Positions 17,979-27,426 are shown, counted from the stretch's first letter. The stretch is DNA of 64,000 nucleotides from Vibrio toranzoniae (GCF_024347655.1 NZ_AP025514.1:1984001-2048000), one strand, 5' to 3'. Notes: generated by a model not told the origin, from the letters alone. Numbers and translations: made by a program.

Positions 17979-19286
17979 CTAAACAGAAGGCTCAATCTCT
18001 TCTTCTGATGATTGCTCTAAAGCCGCATCTTCAAGATTAGATTCAACGTTAGAAGGTACTGCGTCAGCATCGCTTTCATTGGCCATTTTACCACCTAAGC
18101 TTTTCAAACTGTCCACCAACTCTTCCAAGCTTTTTATATGATCATCACTTTTGGTAATCTGCTCATCTAATAGCTCATTATGTTTGGTCGCCTCAGACAG
18201 TTGTTGTACCTGCTGCTGATTCTGACTTTCTAACTTAGCTAACTGCTCGGTCAAAGCTTCGATCTCAGATTTCAACAACGAGGTCATGTCTAAGCTCTTT
18301 AGTGCTTTAACGCTCTCTACAATCTTCTGAGATTGTTGACGCAACCCAACATCGCGGTAATCTTCATCATTCACTACTTGTGAAATGCTTAATAGCTGAT
18401 TCTCAGCATTCAAAACGGATTGTTCGAACTTATCCCCTTTCACGCTCGCAAGCATTTTTACTTCATGAGCGACACTGCGCACGTGGTTCAACTCAAACTC
18501 CGCAGCGTGAACCGCGTCTTCAATGATAGACTTTTCACGTGGGCTTGCTTTCACTTGATTTTCGGCCAACACGATTCGAGAAGTCGCTTTAGCAAACGTT
18601 AATGGAACAACGTCATCAAAGTCTTCATCCTCTAAGAACTCTAATTCGTCCTTCAAAGGTTCGATGTATTTCTTATGCGCGACTTTTATTTCTAATAAGC
18701 GAGCATTATTGAGAAATTCCACCTGCGCTTCTTGAGCGTCTTCAAGTTCATCAACGAGTACGTATTCAAATAATTCGCTGTATTCTGAATACAACTTCTT
18801 ATAGCGCGATGTAAACATGGTATCTGCACCAAGAAACTTAAGGTACTCCATTTGCGCTATCGAATCGGCAAGTACTCGATCCGCTTTTGTCTTTAATACT
18901 AAAATCGAGTCATAGTTTGATTTGATCACAGCAATTTTTTCATCAAAAGCTTCGGCATACGTTAAACTCGAAAAAATCGAATAACTCTGAGTGAGCCGAG
19001 ACTTGTCTTTCAGTAGGTCCGCATAAATGCTTTCAGCATCATCCCATGCGTCTAACAGTTCATTGTAATTCTCTGGAGCATAGAGAGACAACTGCGCATA
19101 GTCTTCAAGCTTCGCTTCCCACTCGGAGTAAACGCTTTCGACAGAATGAAAAGAACGGATCTCGACTGTTGACCCATTATTGTTGTTTGTGGTTTGATTC
19201 GCTTCTGTCTGCTCGGAAGGTGTACTCTGACACCCTGCGATAGCAAATAGCATACTAACAACTAATGCTACTTTGTTCGCTCTCAC
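17979..19286 (-). CDS. Predicted coiled-coil lipoprotein, function unknown
   Basis: A 435-residue protein starting at GTG 19286 with AAGGAT upstream; the longer frame to 19364 has an implausible N-terminus. The signal peptide ends in a textbook lipobox FAIAGC (Cys19). The mature part is acidic and nearly all helical. A long heptad region near the C-terminus (SEIEALTEQLAKLESQNQQQ and on) looks like a coiled coil, and the tail is rich in Glu, Ser and Asp. The residue after Cys is Gln, so outer-membrane sorting is expected by the +2 rule. I do not recognise the family. It stands alone between fetB and a small gene on the opposite strand. Confidence 0.75.
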   Translation of the reverse strand: MRANKVALVVSMLFAIAGCQSTPSEQTEANQTTNNNNGSTVEIRSFHSVESVYSEWEAKLEDYAQLSLYAPENYNELLDAWDDAESIYADLLKDKSRLTQSYSIFSSLTYAEAFDEKIAVIKSNYDSILVLKTKADRVLADSIAQMEYLKFLGADTMFTSRYKKLYSEYSELFEYVLVDELEDAQEAQVEFLNNARLLEIKVAHKKYIEPLKDELEFLEDEDFDDVVPLTFAKATSRIVLAENQVKASPREKSIIEDAVHAAEFELNHVRSVAHEVKMLASVKGDKFEQSVLNAENQLLSISQVVNDEDYRDVGLRQQSQKIVESVKALKSLDMTSLLKSEIEALTEQLAKLESQNQQQVQQLSEATKHNELLDEQITKSDDHIKSLEELVDSLKSLGGKMANESDADAVPSNVESNLEDAALEQSSEEEIEPSV

Positions 19287-19542
19287 TGATGCATATCCTT
19301 TTTTATACAATATTCGCTCAATGCAATATATTTCTAGCCTCAATATATTACAACCACTTAGCAATAAACATCACCGATGACTCAACCGAGCAAAAATAAC
19401 CCAACATCACCAAAACAAACCCATCAATCGGCGATTAATCACCCAATTTCGTGTCACTTATCAATTCTTTTTATTTACTATTGATTGAGCTGAGAATGCG
19501 CACTAAGGTGAGGATAGAGAACGTTATCAATATAGGTTAATT

Positions 19543-19773
19543 ATGAAGTACAACGCTGAACATATTGCTGATTTAAACCTCCTTCTTCAATTTGATGTAA
19601 GTAGCGCCGCTACTGGTATTAAAGTTCATCAAGAGGCTGCTCAAGAAACTCAAGACGCCGTTAAGCGTCTATTCGAAAAGAATCTTTGTACTCAACCAGA
19701 CGGCGGTTACCTAACTGATGAAGGTATTGAGATGGCTGAGCGCGCAGACAAACTCATTCGCGTACTAAACTAA
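19543..19773 (+). CDS. TIGR02647 family small DNA-binding protein
   Basis: A 76-residue soluble protein. The pattern ELNLLxxF near the N-terminus (here DLNLLLQFDVSSAATGIKVH), a central AVKRLFEKNLCTQPDGGYLTDEG and a helical C-terminus match the TIGR02647 family, annotated as DNA-binding with winged-helix-like features. The target is unknown. Confidence 0.75.
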   Translation: MKYNAEHIADLNLLLQFDVSSAATGIKVHQEAAQETQDAVKRLFEKNLCTQPDGGYLTDEGIEMAERADKLIRVLN

Positions 19774-19787
19774 AGCTCCATTGTTCC

Positions 19788-19825
19788 AATAAAAACTCCA
19801 CTTGCCTCGGCCGTGGAGTTTTTTC
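19788..19825 (+). terminator. Terminator after the TIGR02647 gene
   Basis: AAAAACTCCAC and GTGGAGTTTTTT form a strong stem around TTGCCTCGGCC, with a T-run. It could work in both directions. Confidence 0.85.
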
Positions 19826-19852
19826 ATTTTTGGGCAAAGGTTTGTTAGGCTT

Positions 19853-19930
19853 ATACCAATCACAGTAATTGACTAAGCAGCAATAGCGTACGAAAAAGCT
19901 TGGTGACCCGTTAGTTACTACGGTTGATAT
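19853..19930. repeat. Small inverted-repeat intergenic element, copy 1
   Basis: The 78-bp element begins ATACCAATCACAGTAATTGA and ends GTTACTACGGTTGATAT. The two ends are imperfect inverted repeats of each other (about 13 of 16 matches). A second copy in the same orientation is at 21479-21579. No protein is encoded, so it resembles a small MITE-like or palindromic intergenic repeat. Confidence 0.7.
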
Positions 19931-19966
19931 TATTGTAAATCCATAACTTACAGTTGTGAGGAACAC

Positions 19967-20821
19967 ATGGCTTCTATATTTATAGTCGGTGCGGGATGGG
20001 TAAGTGCACCTTTATCTGAGCATCTAGAGAAACATGGTAACCGAGTGGTGGTTACGAAAACGACCCAAGCAGGAGCTGACGCGATTGGCCGCGAGCGTAT
20101 TCCATGTGAAGTATTTCGGTTTGACTCATCACAGGCAGAGCAAACTGTCGTTCAACTTTATTCGCTGTTACTCGAAAATAATGCCGAGATTGTGATTGGT
20201 AGCTTCCCTCCTGGCTTTAGAAAAGGCGCAGGCCAACAGTATGCCGATTACTGGAAACAGCTAACCAAAGCTTGTCAGAAGGCAAACGTTAAGAAGCTCA
20301 TTATGGTTAGCTCAACAACGGTGTACCCAACCAAACCTGGGGTATTAAAAGAGGAAGATGCCTCACTCACCCTTGCCATTTCAGACGACGAACAAACGTA
20401 TTCGTTTTCCGATAACGCACGAGTTATGCTGCAAGCGGAACAATTGGTGATAGATTCCAGCATCGACTACACCATTTTACGTTTTAGTGGGTTGATTGGG
20501 CCTAGTCGTCATCCATCAAGGTTTGCAAGTAAACTGAAACAGGTCAGTACCCAAGCCCCAGCCAATATGCTCCACCTTGACGATGCTATTGGTGCTATCG
20601 ACTTCGCCATTAACCAGCTACACAATGAAGTTGTTAATGTGACCACCCCAAATACTGTAAGTAAGGCGGAGTTTTATGCCGCGGCACTGAAAAGCGCCAA
20701 CAGCAGCGAGCCTCTACCACCAGTTGTCGATACACCCGACAAGCTGATCTCATCGAAAAAAATTCTCGACTTAGGTTATTCGTTTAAATTCGAATCCACA
20801 TTGGACGCACTTCATGACTGA
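19967..20821 (+). CDS. YeeZ-like SDR family NAD(P)-binding protein
   Basis: A 284-residue extended short-chain dehydrogenase/epimerase-like protein. The N-terminal dinucleotide fold reads IFIVGAGWVSAPLSEHLEKHG, and later motifs include IMVSSTTVYPTKPG and LRFSGLIGPSRHP, as in E. coli YeeZ. The catalytic YxxxK is not obvious, so the activity is uncertain. It overlaps the following ydcF-like gene by 8 bases, so the two form an operon. The promoter lies inside or just after repeat copy 1. Confidence 0.75.
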   Translation: MASIFIVGAGWVSAPLSEHLEKHGNRVVVTKTTQAGADAIGRERIPCEVFRFDSSQAEQTVVQLYSLLLENNAEIVIGSFPPGFRKGAGQQYADYWKQLTKACQKANVKKLIMVSSTTVYPTKPGVLKEEDASLTLAISDDEQTYSFSDNARVMLQAEQLVIDSSIDYTILRFSGLIGPSRHPSRFASKLKQVSTQAPANMLHLDDAIGAIDFAINQLHNEVVNVTTPNTVSKAEFYAAALKSANSSEPLPPVVDTPDKLISSKKILDLGYSFKFESTLDALHD

Positions 20822-21479
20822 ACTATCTACAGCGAAGAAAGATCCCAGCATTAAACTACACCGCGCGATCGACACCCTTTGGAATTTTATGTCTATGGGT
20901 CACAAGGTAAAGCCTTCTGACTGTATTTTTGTTTTGTGCAGTAATGATACTCGTGTGGCTGAATACGCATCTGAGCTTTATCACAAAAAAATAGCACCTT
21001 ATATCGTTTTTTCTGGCGGTGTGGGACGCTTTACCGAAGAGGTTTTTGATCGCTCAGAAGCCGAAACATTTGCGGCTATCGCAAGAGATTGTGACGTACC
21101 CGACTCAGACATTATTATTGAGAAGTACGCAACCAATACGGGTGAAAATGTACGCTTTACTTACGAGTTGCTCAAACAACGCGGGCTATCACCAAAGCGA
21201 CTTACCTTGGTACAGAAACCCTTTATGGAGAAACGTACTTACGCTACTTTCAGTAAACAATGGCCTGACGAAGCTTCGGAACTCACTGTGACTTCACAAT
21301 GGAGAAATTGGGACGATTATTATAATGAAGAGCTGTCATTAGATATGGTGTTAGGCGCGTTAATTGCCGATTTTGAGAGAATAAAATTATACCCAATCCA
21401 GGGGTTTCAGATTGAGATGCCTATTCCCAACGATGTTGATCACGCCTATCGAGCATTGAAAAAATTGGGCTTCGAATAA
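20814..21479 (+). CDS. YdcF family (DUF218) protein
   Basis: A 221-residue soluble DUF218 protein. Motifs include CSNDTRVAEYASELYH, YIVFSGGVGR, EKYATNTGENVRFTYELLKQRG and QKPFMEKRTYATF, as in E. coli YdcF, which binds S-adenosylmethionine but has no settled function. Unlike SanA/ElyC it has no membrane anchor. It overlaps the YeeZ-like gene by 8 bases. Its stop codon is the first base of repeat copy 2. Confidence 0.8.
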   Translation: MTELSTAKKDPSIKLHRAIDTLWNFMSMGHKVKPSDCIFVLCSNDTRVAEYASELYHKKIAPYIVFSGGVGRFTEEVFDRSEAETFAAIARDCDVPDSDIIIEKYATNTGENVRFTYELLKQRGLSPKRLTLVQKPFMEKRTYATFSKQWPDEASELTVTSQWRNWDDYYNEELSLDMVLGALIADFERIKLYPIQGFQIEMPIPNDVDHAYRALKKLGFE

Positions 21480-21579
21480 TACCAATCACAGTAAGTGATC
21501 ATAAATAGCGCAGGAGCAAAGCTGATATTTTCGAGTGTTTAGCAAGCTAGAGTGACCAGTTATTTACGACGATTGATAT
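21479..21579. repeat. Small inverted-repeat intergenic element, copy 2
   Basis: The 101-bp element begins ATACCAATCACAGTAAGTGATC and ends TTTACGACGATTGATAT. It has the same ends and orientation as the copy at 19853-19930 but a longer, different centre. It begins at the last base of the preceding stop codon. Confidence 0.7.
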
Positions 21580-21605
21580 AAAGCAGAATTAGTAGTTCAA
21601 TAAGT

Positions 21606-21634
21606 AAAACGGTGGCTCTTGGCCACCGTTTTTA
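21606..21634. terminator. Bidirectional terminator between ydcF and tdk
   Basis: AAAACGGTGGC and GCCACCGTTTT pair around a short loop with T-runs on both sides. It serves tdk on the minus strand and possibly the YeeZ/YdcF pair on the plus strand. Confidence 0.85.
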
Positions 21635-21662
21635 GTTTTAACAACACCGATTAAAGAGCCGC

Positions 21663-22241
21663 TTATTTTCCTAATGCTTCTTTATAATGCTGACGACAAG
21701 CAGAAACATATTGGTCATTACCACCAATGGAAACTTGGTCACCTTCAGCAATAGCCACCCCGTGCTCATCAGTACGAATCACCATGTTCGCTTTTCGGCC
21801 ACAGTGGCAAATCGTTTTTAGTTCTACGAGTTTATCGGCCCAAGATAATAAGTAACGGCTACCTTCAAATAACTCCCCCAGAAAGTCAGTACGTAAACCG
21901 TAGCAAAGTACTGGGATATGCAGTTTATCGACCACTTCAGTTAATTGGTACACCTGCTCTTTCGATAAGAACTGACACTCATCGATCAATACACAGTGGC
22001 GTTTTTCTATTTCGTTTAGCTCTTGAACCGCATTAAACAAATTCGTGTCATTCATAAAAAGTTGAGCTTCAGATTGCAGACCAATTCGTGAGCTCACTTT
22101 ACCAATGCCATAGCGATCGTCTAACGCTGCAGTAAAGATCACTGGCGTCATACCACGCTCTTGGTAGTTGAATGAAGATTGAAGAAGCGTTGTTGATTTA
22201 CCCGCATTCATTGCCGAGTAATAAAAATACATCTGAGCCAC
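21663..22241 (-). CDS. tdk: Thymidine kinase
   Basis: A 192-residue type II thymidine kinase that phosphorylates thymidine with ATP in nucleotide salvage. Walker A is SAMNAGKST, the DE motif is [10 protein letters not shown], and the lid has zinc-binding cysteines ([12 protein letters not shown], with a later Cys near the C-terminus). I start at GTG 22241 ([15 protein letters not shown] follows) because it matches the family N-terminus and has AGGAAT upstream; the longer frame runs back into cysS. It lies downstream of cysS on the same strand but behind a terminator. Confidence 0.95.
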   Translation of the reverse strand: MAQMYFYYSAMNAGKSTTLLQSSFNYQERGMTPVIFTAALDDRYGIGKVSSRIGLQSEAQLFMNDTNLFNAVQELNEIEKRHCVLIDECQFLSKEQVYQLTEVVDKLHIPVLCYGLRTDFLGELFEGSRYLLSWADKLVELKTICHCGRKANMVIRTDEHGVAIAEGDQVSIGGNDQYVSACRQHYKEALGK

Positions 22242-22286
22242 AGAAATATTCCTGTTAGGTAAAGGAGAAATAAAAGAGTTTTTGCT

Positions 22287-22314
22287 TAAAAAAAAGGGCT
22301 GACAATCAGCCCTC
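22287..22314 (-). terminator. Terminator of cysS
   Basis: AGGGCTGA and TCAGCCCT pair around CAA. On the minus strand the stem is followed by eight T residues. It separates cysS from tdk. Confidence 0.9.
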
Positions 22315-22326
22315 TCTATATAGAAT

Positions 22327-23712
22327 TTACTTGCGACGCCATGTCGTCCCTTCTGGACCATCTTCCAGAACAATACCCAACTCGTTCAATTTATCACGTG
22401 CAAGGTCGGCATTCGCCCAATCCTTGGAAGCACGGGAATCATTACGCAGTTTGATTAATGCTTCGATTTCAGCGACTTCCTCATCATTATCCACTGCATT
22501 ACCTTTTAGGAAAGCTTCTGGGTCTTGGTGAAGAATACCAATAATGTCCGCTAATTCACGCATCAACGCACCAAGAGCGCTGGCTTTCTCAATACTTTCA
22601 GTCTTAATACGGTTAATGTCGCGAGCCATTTCGAACAATACTGAATACGCTTCAGGCGTGTTGAAATCATCGTTCATCGCTGTCGAGAAGCGAGTTACAT
22701 ACTCTTCACCACCAGCAGGAGCTGCTGTTAAGTCTAAACCACGAAGTGACGTGTATAAACGCTCTAGTGAAGCTCGTGCTTGGTTCAGATTATCTTCACT
22801 GTAGTTAAGTTGGCTACGGTAGTGACCAGACATTAAGAAGTAACGAACCGTTTCAGCATCGTAATGTGCTAATACATCACGAATAGTGAAGAAGTTACCT
22901 AACGACTTAGACATCTTTTCTTTGTCTACCATCACCATACCACTGTGCATCCAAGTATTTACATACTGAGTGCCATGCGCACAGCAAGATTGCGCGATTT
23001 CATTTTCGTGGTGAGGAAATTGTAAATCTGAACCACCGCCGTGGATATCAAAATGATTACCAAGTATAGAAGAGTTCATTGCTGAACATTCAATGTGCCA
23101 ACCTGGACGACCAGGGCCCCATGGCGATTCCCATGTTGGTTCACCTGGCTTAGACATTTTCCAAAGCACAAAGTCTAATGGGCTACGTTTTGCAGAATCA
23201 ACGTCTACACGAGCACCGGCTTGAAGCTGCTCAAGATCTTGCTTAGACAATTTGCCGTACTCGTCAAACTTCTTCACTTCAAACATCACATCACCGTTGC
23301 TTGCTACATAAGCAAAACCACGTTGAATTAGTTTTTCTACTAGCTCGACAATTTCAGTGATGAACTCTGTGGCACGAGGCTCAACATCTGGGCGTTTCAT
23401 GTTCAAAGCATCAAAATCAGCATACATTTCATTGATCAGACGCTCAGTAAGAGAATCACAAGACTCACCGTTCTCGTTAGCACGCTTGATGATTTTGTCA
23501 TCGATATCTGTGATGTTACGAACAAAGTTCAAATCGTAACCAAGGTAACGCAGGTAACGAGTTACGACGTCAAAAGAGACGAACGTACGGCCGTGACCAA
23601 TGTGACAGAGATCGTAGATGGTTACCCCACAGACATACATGCCGACTTTACCGGCTGTAATTGGCTTGAATTCCTCTTTCTGTCTTGTGAGTGTGTTATA
23701 AATTTTCAGCAT
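22327..23712 (-). CDS. cysS: Cysteinyl-tRNA synthetase
   Basis: A 461-residue class I aminoacyl-tRNA synthetase. The HIGH-type motif reads CHIGHGRTF, the KMSKS motif is KMSKSLGNF, and zinc-ligand residues include the Cys in YVCGVTIYD and the ECSAMN region. It charges tRNA-Cys. Full length for the family. It is divergent from ppiB, with a 191-base shared upstream region. Confidence 0.98.
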   Translation of the reverse strand: MLKIYNTLTRQKEEFKPITAGKVGMYVCGVTIYDLCHIGHGRTFVSFDVVTRYLRYLGYDLNFVRNITDIDDKIIKRANENGESCDSLTERLINEMYADFDALNMKRPDVEPRATEFITEIVELVEKLIQRGFAYVASNGDVMFEVKKFDEYGKLSKQDLEQLQAGARVDVDSAKRSPLDFVLWKMSKPGEPTWESPWGPGRPGWHIECSAMNSSILGNHFDIHGGGSDLQFPHHENEIAQSCCAHGTQYVNTWMHSGMVMVDKEKMSKSLGNFFTIRDVLAHYDAETVRYFLMSGHYRSQLNYSEDNLNQARASLERLYTSLRGLDLTAAPAGGEEYVTRFSTAMNDDFNTPEAYSVLFEMARDINRIKTESIEKASALGALMRELADIIGILHQDPEAFLKGNAVDNDEEVAEIEALIKLRNDSRASKDWANADLARDKLNELGIVLEDGPEGTTWRRK

Positions 23713-23903
23713 GATCTCTATCTATATTTGTGTATTAATCAAAATAAGACAGCAAGTATATCAATTCATGCGTTATTAGGTAATCCCCCAAAGCAGTAAT
23801 TAGCTTAAACAATCCAGTTAAGTGAATGATTTGGTGATTTGAAAGTCAGCCAACATGCGCTAGAATTCGAACTTCATATTAAAAAGACAGTAAGGTAACA
23901 ATC

Positions 23904-24398
23904 ATGATCATCCTTCACACAAATTTTGGTGACATCAAAGTTCAACTTAACGAAGAAAAAGCACCAGAAACAAGCGCAAACTTCCTACAGTATTGCCGTG
24001 ACGGTTTCTACGACAACACGCTATTCCACCGTGTTATCGATGGTTTCATGATTCAAGGCGGCGGTATGACTTCTGGCCTTAAAGAAAAAGCGACTCGCGC
24101 AACAATCAAGAACGAAGCAAACAACGGCCTAACTAACAAAGTAGGTACACTTGCAATGGCTCGTACTATGGAACCGCATTCAGCGAGCTCTCAGTTCTTT
24201 ATCAACGTGAACGACAACTCTTTCCTTAACTTCCGTAGCGAAAGCTTAGACGGCTGGGGCTACTGTGTATTTGCTGAAGTTGTTGAAGGCATGGACATCG
24301 TAAACAAGATTAAAGGTGTGAGCACTGGCTCTATGGGCATGCACCAAGATGTACCTCTAGAAGAAGTGATCATCACTGGTACTACAATCGAAGCTTAA
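23904..24398 (+). CDS. ppiB: Peptidyl-prolyl cis-trans isomerase B (cyclophilin)
   Basis: A 164-residue cytoplasmic cyclophilin with no signal peptide. The core is visible as [15 protein letters not shown] and SSQFFIN, which carry the catalytic Arg and active-site residues. It speeds proline isomerisation during protein folding. A strong AAGGTAA ribosome site lies before ATG. The gene ends before an inverted repeat and the terminator at 24505. Confidence 0.97.
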   Translation: MIILHTNFGDIKVQLNEEKAPETSANFLQYCRDGFYDNTLFHRVIDGFMIQGGGMTSGLKEKATRATIKNEANNGLTNKVGTLAMARTMEPHSASSQFFINVNDNSFLNFRSESLDGWGYCVFAEVVEGMDIVNKIKGVSTGSMGMHQDVPLEEVIITGTTIEA

Positions 24399-24413
24399 TT
24401 CATCGCTTTCGGT

Positions 24414-24466
24414 TAGAGCGTGTTGCTCTCGAATTAAATATGACCGAGAAAGCTCAACACGCTCTA
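24414..24466. repeat. Long inverted repeat between ppiB and lpxH
   Basis: TAGAGCGTGTTG and CAACACGCTCTA are perfect 12-base inverted arms around a 29-base centre that also has CTCG/CGAG pairing. No T-run follows, so it is not the ppiB terminator. Confidence 0.65.
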
Positions 24467-24504
24467 GTATGAATAATTGATGAGCCGATAAAAATCAGGA
24501 TATA

Positions 24505-24527
24505 GGGAGCGAATTGCTCCCTTTTTT
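24505..24527 (+). terminator. Terminator immediately before lpxH
   Basis: GGGAGC-GAATT-GCTCCC is followed by TTTTTT. The T-run ends 7 bases before the lpxH ATG, so the hairpin occupies the place where lpxH's leader should be. Confidence 0.85.
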
Positions 24528-24533
24528 GGACCT

Positions 24534-25280
24534 ATGAAAACATATTTTATTTCAGATCTGCACCTTACTCCGTCAAGACAAGACATCACCGACTGCTTCT
24601 TAACATTTATGAAGAACGAAGCGGTAGAAGCAGATGCACTCTACGTCTTAGGTGACCTTTTCGAGTTCTGGATTGGTGACGACGACAAAAGTGAGTTCGC
24701 AACTTCCATACGCCAAGCGTTTATTGACCTAGTAAAAACGGGGGTACCTTGCTACTTCACTCAAGGTAACCGTGATTTCCTCGTCGGCAAAAAATTTGCC
24801 AAACAAACAGGCGTGCAACTTCTAAACGAAGTATCGACGATCGATATCTACGGACAAAAAGCCGTTGTGTTGCATGGTGATACCTTATGTACCGAAGATG
24901 TAAAGTATCTCGCCTTTAGAGAAAAAGTTCATCAACCTTGGTTACAATGGATCTTCAATAAAATTCCGTTTTTTATTAAAAAGAAAATCGTCTCTAAAGT
25001 TCAATCTGATATCAAAGATGACAAACAGACTAAATCTTTAGACATCATGGATGTGACGCAACAAGAAGTTGAAAGTGTGATGGAGCGAAGCCACGTAGAT
25101 TTAATGATACACGGACATACTCACCGCCCCGACATCCACACCTTTAATGCCAATAGCTGCACTAAAACACGTATAGTACTTGGTGATTGGTACACGCAAG
25201 GCTCAGTTTTAGTCTTCACTCCAAAAGGTTTTGAACTACAGAATCGAGAGTTTGGCAATAGCTTTCAACATTACTCTTAA
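24534..25280 (+). CDS. lpxH: UDP-2,3-diacylglucosamine diphosphatase
   Basis: A 248-residue metallophosphoesterase that cleaves UDP-2,3-diacylglucosamine to lipid X and UMP in lipid A synthesis. The metal-binding motifs are [26 protein letters not shown] and HGHTHRP. It is a peripheral inner-membrane enzyme. No good ribosome site is visible because the ppiB terminator sits directly upstream. Confidence 0.96.
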   Translation: MKTYFISDLHLTPSRQDITDCFLTFMKNEAVEADALYVLGDLFEFWIGDDDKSEFATSIRQAFIDLVKTGVPCYFTQGNRDFLVGKKFAKQTGVQLLNEVSTIDIYGQKAVVLHGDTLCTEDVKYLAFREKVHQPWLQWIFNKIPFFIKKKIVSKVQSDIKDDKQTKSLDIMDVTQQEVESVMERSHVDLMIHGHTHRPDIHTFNANSCTKTRIVLGDWYTQGSVLVFTPKGFELQNREFGNSFQHYS

Positions 25281-25391
25281 ACTTTTACTTTGATTATAAT
25301 TATCGATCAGACTTTCTAAGATTGTAGATGGTAATTTCTGCCGAATTAGCTATTATTTCTCTATCAGAAATAAACCGAACACAGTACCAAG

Positions 25392-26609
25392 TTGAAATAT
25401 TCATATGTAGCACGTCAACCAATACTCGACACAGATAAAAAAACCATAGGTTACGAGTTGCTATTCAGGGATGGTCCTAAGAACACTTTCCCTGAAGTAG
25501 AACCGGAGCTCGCTACTAGTCGTTTACTTTCAGATCACTTCTTGTCGACTCACTACAATACACTGGGTGATAGGCTTGGGTTCGTTAACTTTCCTTATGC
25601 AAGCCTGATTAACTTAGTTCCTACTTTGTTCCCCAAAGAAAGCCTCGTTGTAGAGGTGCTTGAAGACTGCGAACCAACAGACGAATTACTTGAAGCAATC
25701 AAGACTATCTATGATGCGGGCTACACCATCGCATTAGATGATTTTGTGCCAAGCAAAGCTTGGAAGCGTTTCTTACCCTACATATCGATTATCAAATTTG
25801 ATATCCGCCAGATCTCAATTGAGAAAGCTTCGATGTTCATGACCTCGCTAAAAGGGCTGAATATCAAGTTTCTTGCTGAAAAAGTCGAGACTTACGATGA
25901 GTATCAAGAGGCGAATCAAGCAGGCTTTACCTATTTTCAAGGTTATTTCTTTAGTAAACCAGAAATGATTCAAACTCGAGCTTTGAACCCTGCCTTTTTA
26001 ACGATCGTTCAGTTGTTAAAAGAAATAGCTCATGATCCCATTGATTTTAGTGAAGTTGAACGCTTGATAACCTTGGATGTGACACTTTCATATAAGCTAC
26101 TCACCTACGTGAACTCCGCCGGCGGTTCAGCAACGATGATTCGTTCATTCCGACAAGCCCTTATTTTTCTTGGAGAACAAAAGCTGCGGAAGTTTGTCTC
26201 ACTTGTGGCAATTGCATCAGCGAAAGAAGATAAACCAGACTCACTTTATGGTTTAGCAGTACTGCGTGCTCGTCAGTGTGAACTATTGGTAGAAAAGATG
26301 AATGTCAAAGTTGAACCCGGACAAGCTTTTTTGACTGGTATGTTCTCCCTACTCGATTCACTATTTGACCAACCGTTGAAGCACGTTTTGGACTCTGTCC
26401 CCATTGATGAAGAGATCAAGCAGGCTTTGATACAAAGAAAAGGCGTGTTAGGAGCGATCATGGCAATGGTCATCGCTTATGAGCAGGCTGAATGGGACGA
26501 AGCAACGCGTATTCGGAAACTGCTTAACTTAAGTGAAACTCAACTCGGCCAAGCTTATGATGAAGCCACAACTTGGGCTCAAGAACTGTTATCACCTCCA
26601 TTAAAATAG
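25392..26609 (+). CDS. EAL-HDOD (YuxH-type) c-di-GMP signalling protein
   Basis: A 405-residue cytoplasmic protein with an N-terminal EAL-type domain (about 1-200) and a C-terminal HDOD domain (about 200-400). The EAL motif reads ELL in YELLFRDG, but the general ELxR pattern, the Asn in FVNFPYA, DD in IALDDFV and Lys in IIKFD are kept, so phosphodiesterase activity is possible. The sequence resembles V. cholerae CdgJ, which is linked to motility and MSHA pili; orthology is inferred. The start is TTG at 25392 (MKYSYVARQP), chosen from the family N-terminus, with only a weak ribosome site. Confidence 0.85.
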   Translation: MKYSYVARQPILDTDKKTIGYELLFRDGPKNTFPEVEPELATSRLLSDHFLSTHYNTLGDRLGFVNFPYASLINLVPTLFPKESLVVEVLEDCEPTDELLEAIKTIYDAGYTIALDDFVPSKAWKRFLPYISIIKFDIRQISIEKASMFMTSLKGLNIKFLAEKVETYDEYQEANQAGFTYFQGYFFSKPEMIQTRALNPAFLTIVQLLKEIAHDPIDFSEVERLITLDVTLSYKLLTYVNSAGGSATMIRSFRQALIFLGEQKLRKFVSLVAIASAKEDKPDSLYGLAVLRARQCELLVEKMNVKVEPGQAFLTGMFSLLDSLFDQPLKHVLDSVPIDEEIKQALIQRKGVLGAIMAMVIAYEQAEWDEATRIRKLLNLSETQLGQAYDEATTWAQELLSPPLK

Positions 26610-26684
26610 TCGCCTCACAACTGCTTCGATAGAAACTAAACTTTGGTGAGTAGTCATTTCTTGTTAAACTTCAACGCATTCATT

Positions 26685-26713
26685 TATGGCCTCTTACTAG
26701 AGGCCATTTTTAC
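26685..26713 (+). terminator. Terminator immediately before ychJ
   Basis: ATGGCCTCT-TACT-AGAGGCCAT is followed by TTTTTAC. The T-run ends about 13 bases before the ychJ ATG; only AGGACC fits between as ribosome site. Confidence 0.85.
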
Positions 26714-26724
26714 AGGACCAGACT

Positions 26725-27249
26725 ATGTCTTTATGCCCATGCGGTAGCCAAAACACTTACCAACATTGCTGTGAAGCGGCACACCTTGACCACAAAAATA
26801 TTGAAACACCCGAGCAACTAATGCGCTCTCGTTATTCAGCGCACGTGTTGGGTTTGGTTGATTATGTCGTTGCTACCTACCACCCTAGCTGTAATGCAGA
26901 AGCACAAAGAGAAGGCATTACCGAATCTATCAACAGTGGTTGGGCGGGCTTAGAAGTCATCAATACTGCTACAGGTTCACACGAAAACGAAGGTTTTGTT
27001 GAGTTTAAAGCCTACTTCAATGAAGACGGCGCGCAATATTGCATGCAAGAACGCTCGCGTTTCGTTCGTGAAGATGGCCTTTGGTTCTATATCGATGGTG
27101 AGTTCCCAGAGCAAGAAAACGAACATGAAGAGCTAACAGAGCCAGAGATTGACCCTCGCCTAAACCAAACCGTAGAGAGCTTCAAGATCGGCCGCAATGA
27201 TCCGTGTATTTGTGGTAGCGGTAAGAAATATAAAAAGTGCTGCGGCTAA
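26725..27249 (+). CDS. ychJ: YchJ family (UPF0225) SEC-C motif protein
   Basis: A 174-residue protein with SEC-C zinc motifs at both ends: [13 protein letters not shown] at residues 4-16 and [15 protein letters not shown] at the C-terminus. Between them is an NTF2-like YchJ domain (about 28-130). The family role is not established; the SEC-C motif is the zinc ribbon seen at the end of SecA. It appears to be a single gene. Confidence 0.88.
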   Translation: MSLCPCGSQNTYQHCCEAAHLDHKNIETPEQLMRSRYSAHVLGLVDYVVATYHPSCNAEAQREGITESINSGWAGLEVINTATGSHENEGFVEFKAYFNEDGAQYCMQERSRFVREDGLWFYIDGEFPEQENEHEELTEPEIDPRLNQTVESFKIGRNDPCICGSGKKYKKCCG

Positions 27250-27352
27250 TACTGAGACTTAAGAGAGCTGAGTGCTAAAGAGATTCCTGACGTCGCTTAG
27301 GCTTCTCGGAATGACGAGGCCTAAAGGTGAAGCAATACATTCAAGAACGCTA

Positions 27353-27388
27353 AAAAGCCCCGTAAACATGGCTGTCTACGGGGCTTTT
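27353..27388. terminator. Bidirectional terminator of ychJ and the his operon
   Basis: AAAAGCCCCGTA and TACGGGGCTTTT form a 12-bp stem around a 12-base loop, with T or A runs on both sides. It closes the his operon on the minus strand and may also end ychJ. Confidence 0.85.
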
Positions 27389-27426
27389 GTCTGTCTTCTA
27401 GGCAGTTCTATGAATCTAAAGAGAGC

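Noticed and set aside
22242..22373. Longer N-terminus for thymidine kinase
   Set aside because: The extension runs through the cysS terminator and into cysS and lacks family similarity; the GTG at 22241 gives the usual N-terminus and has a ribosome site.
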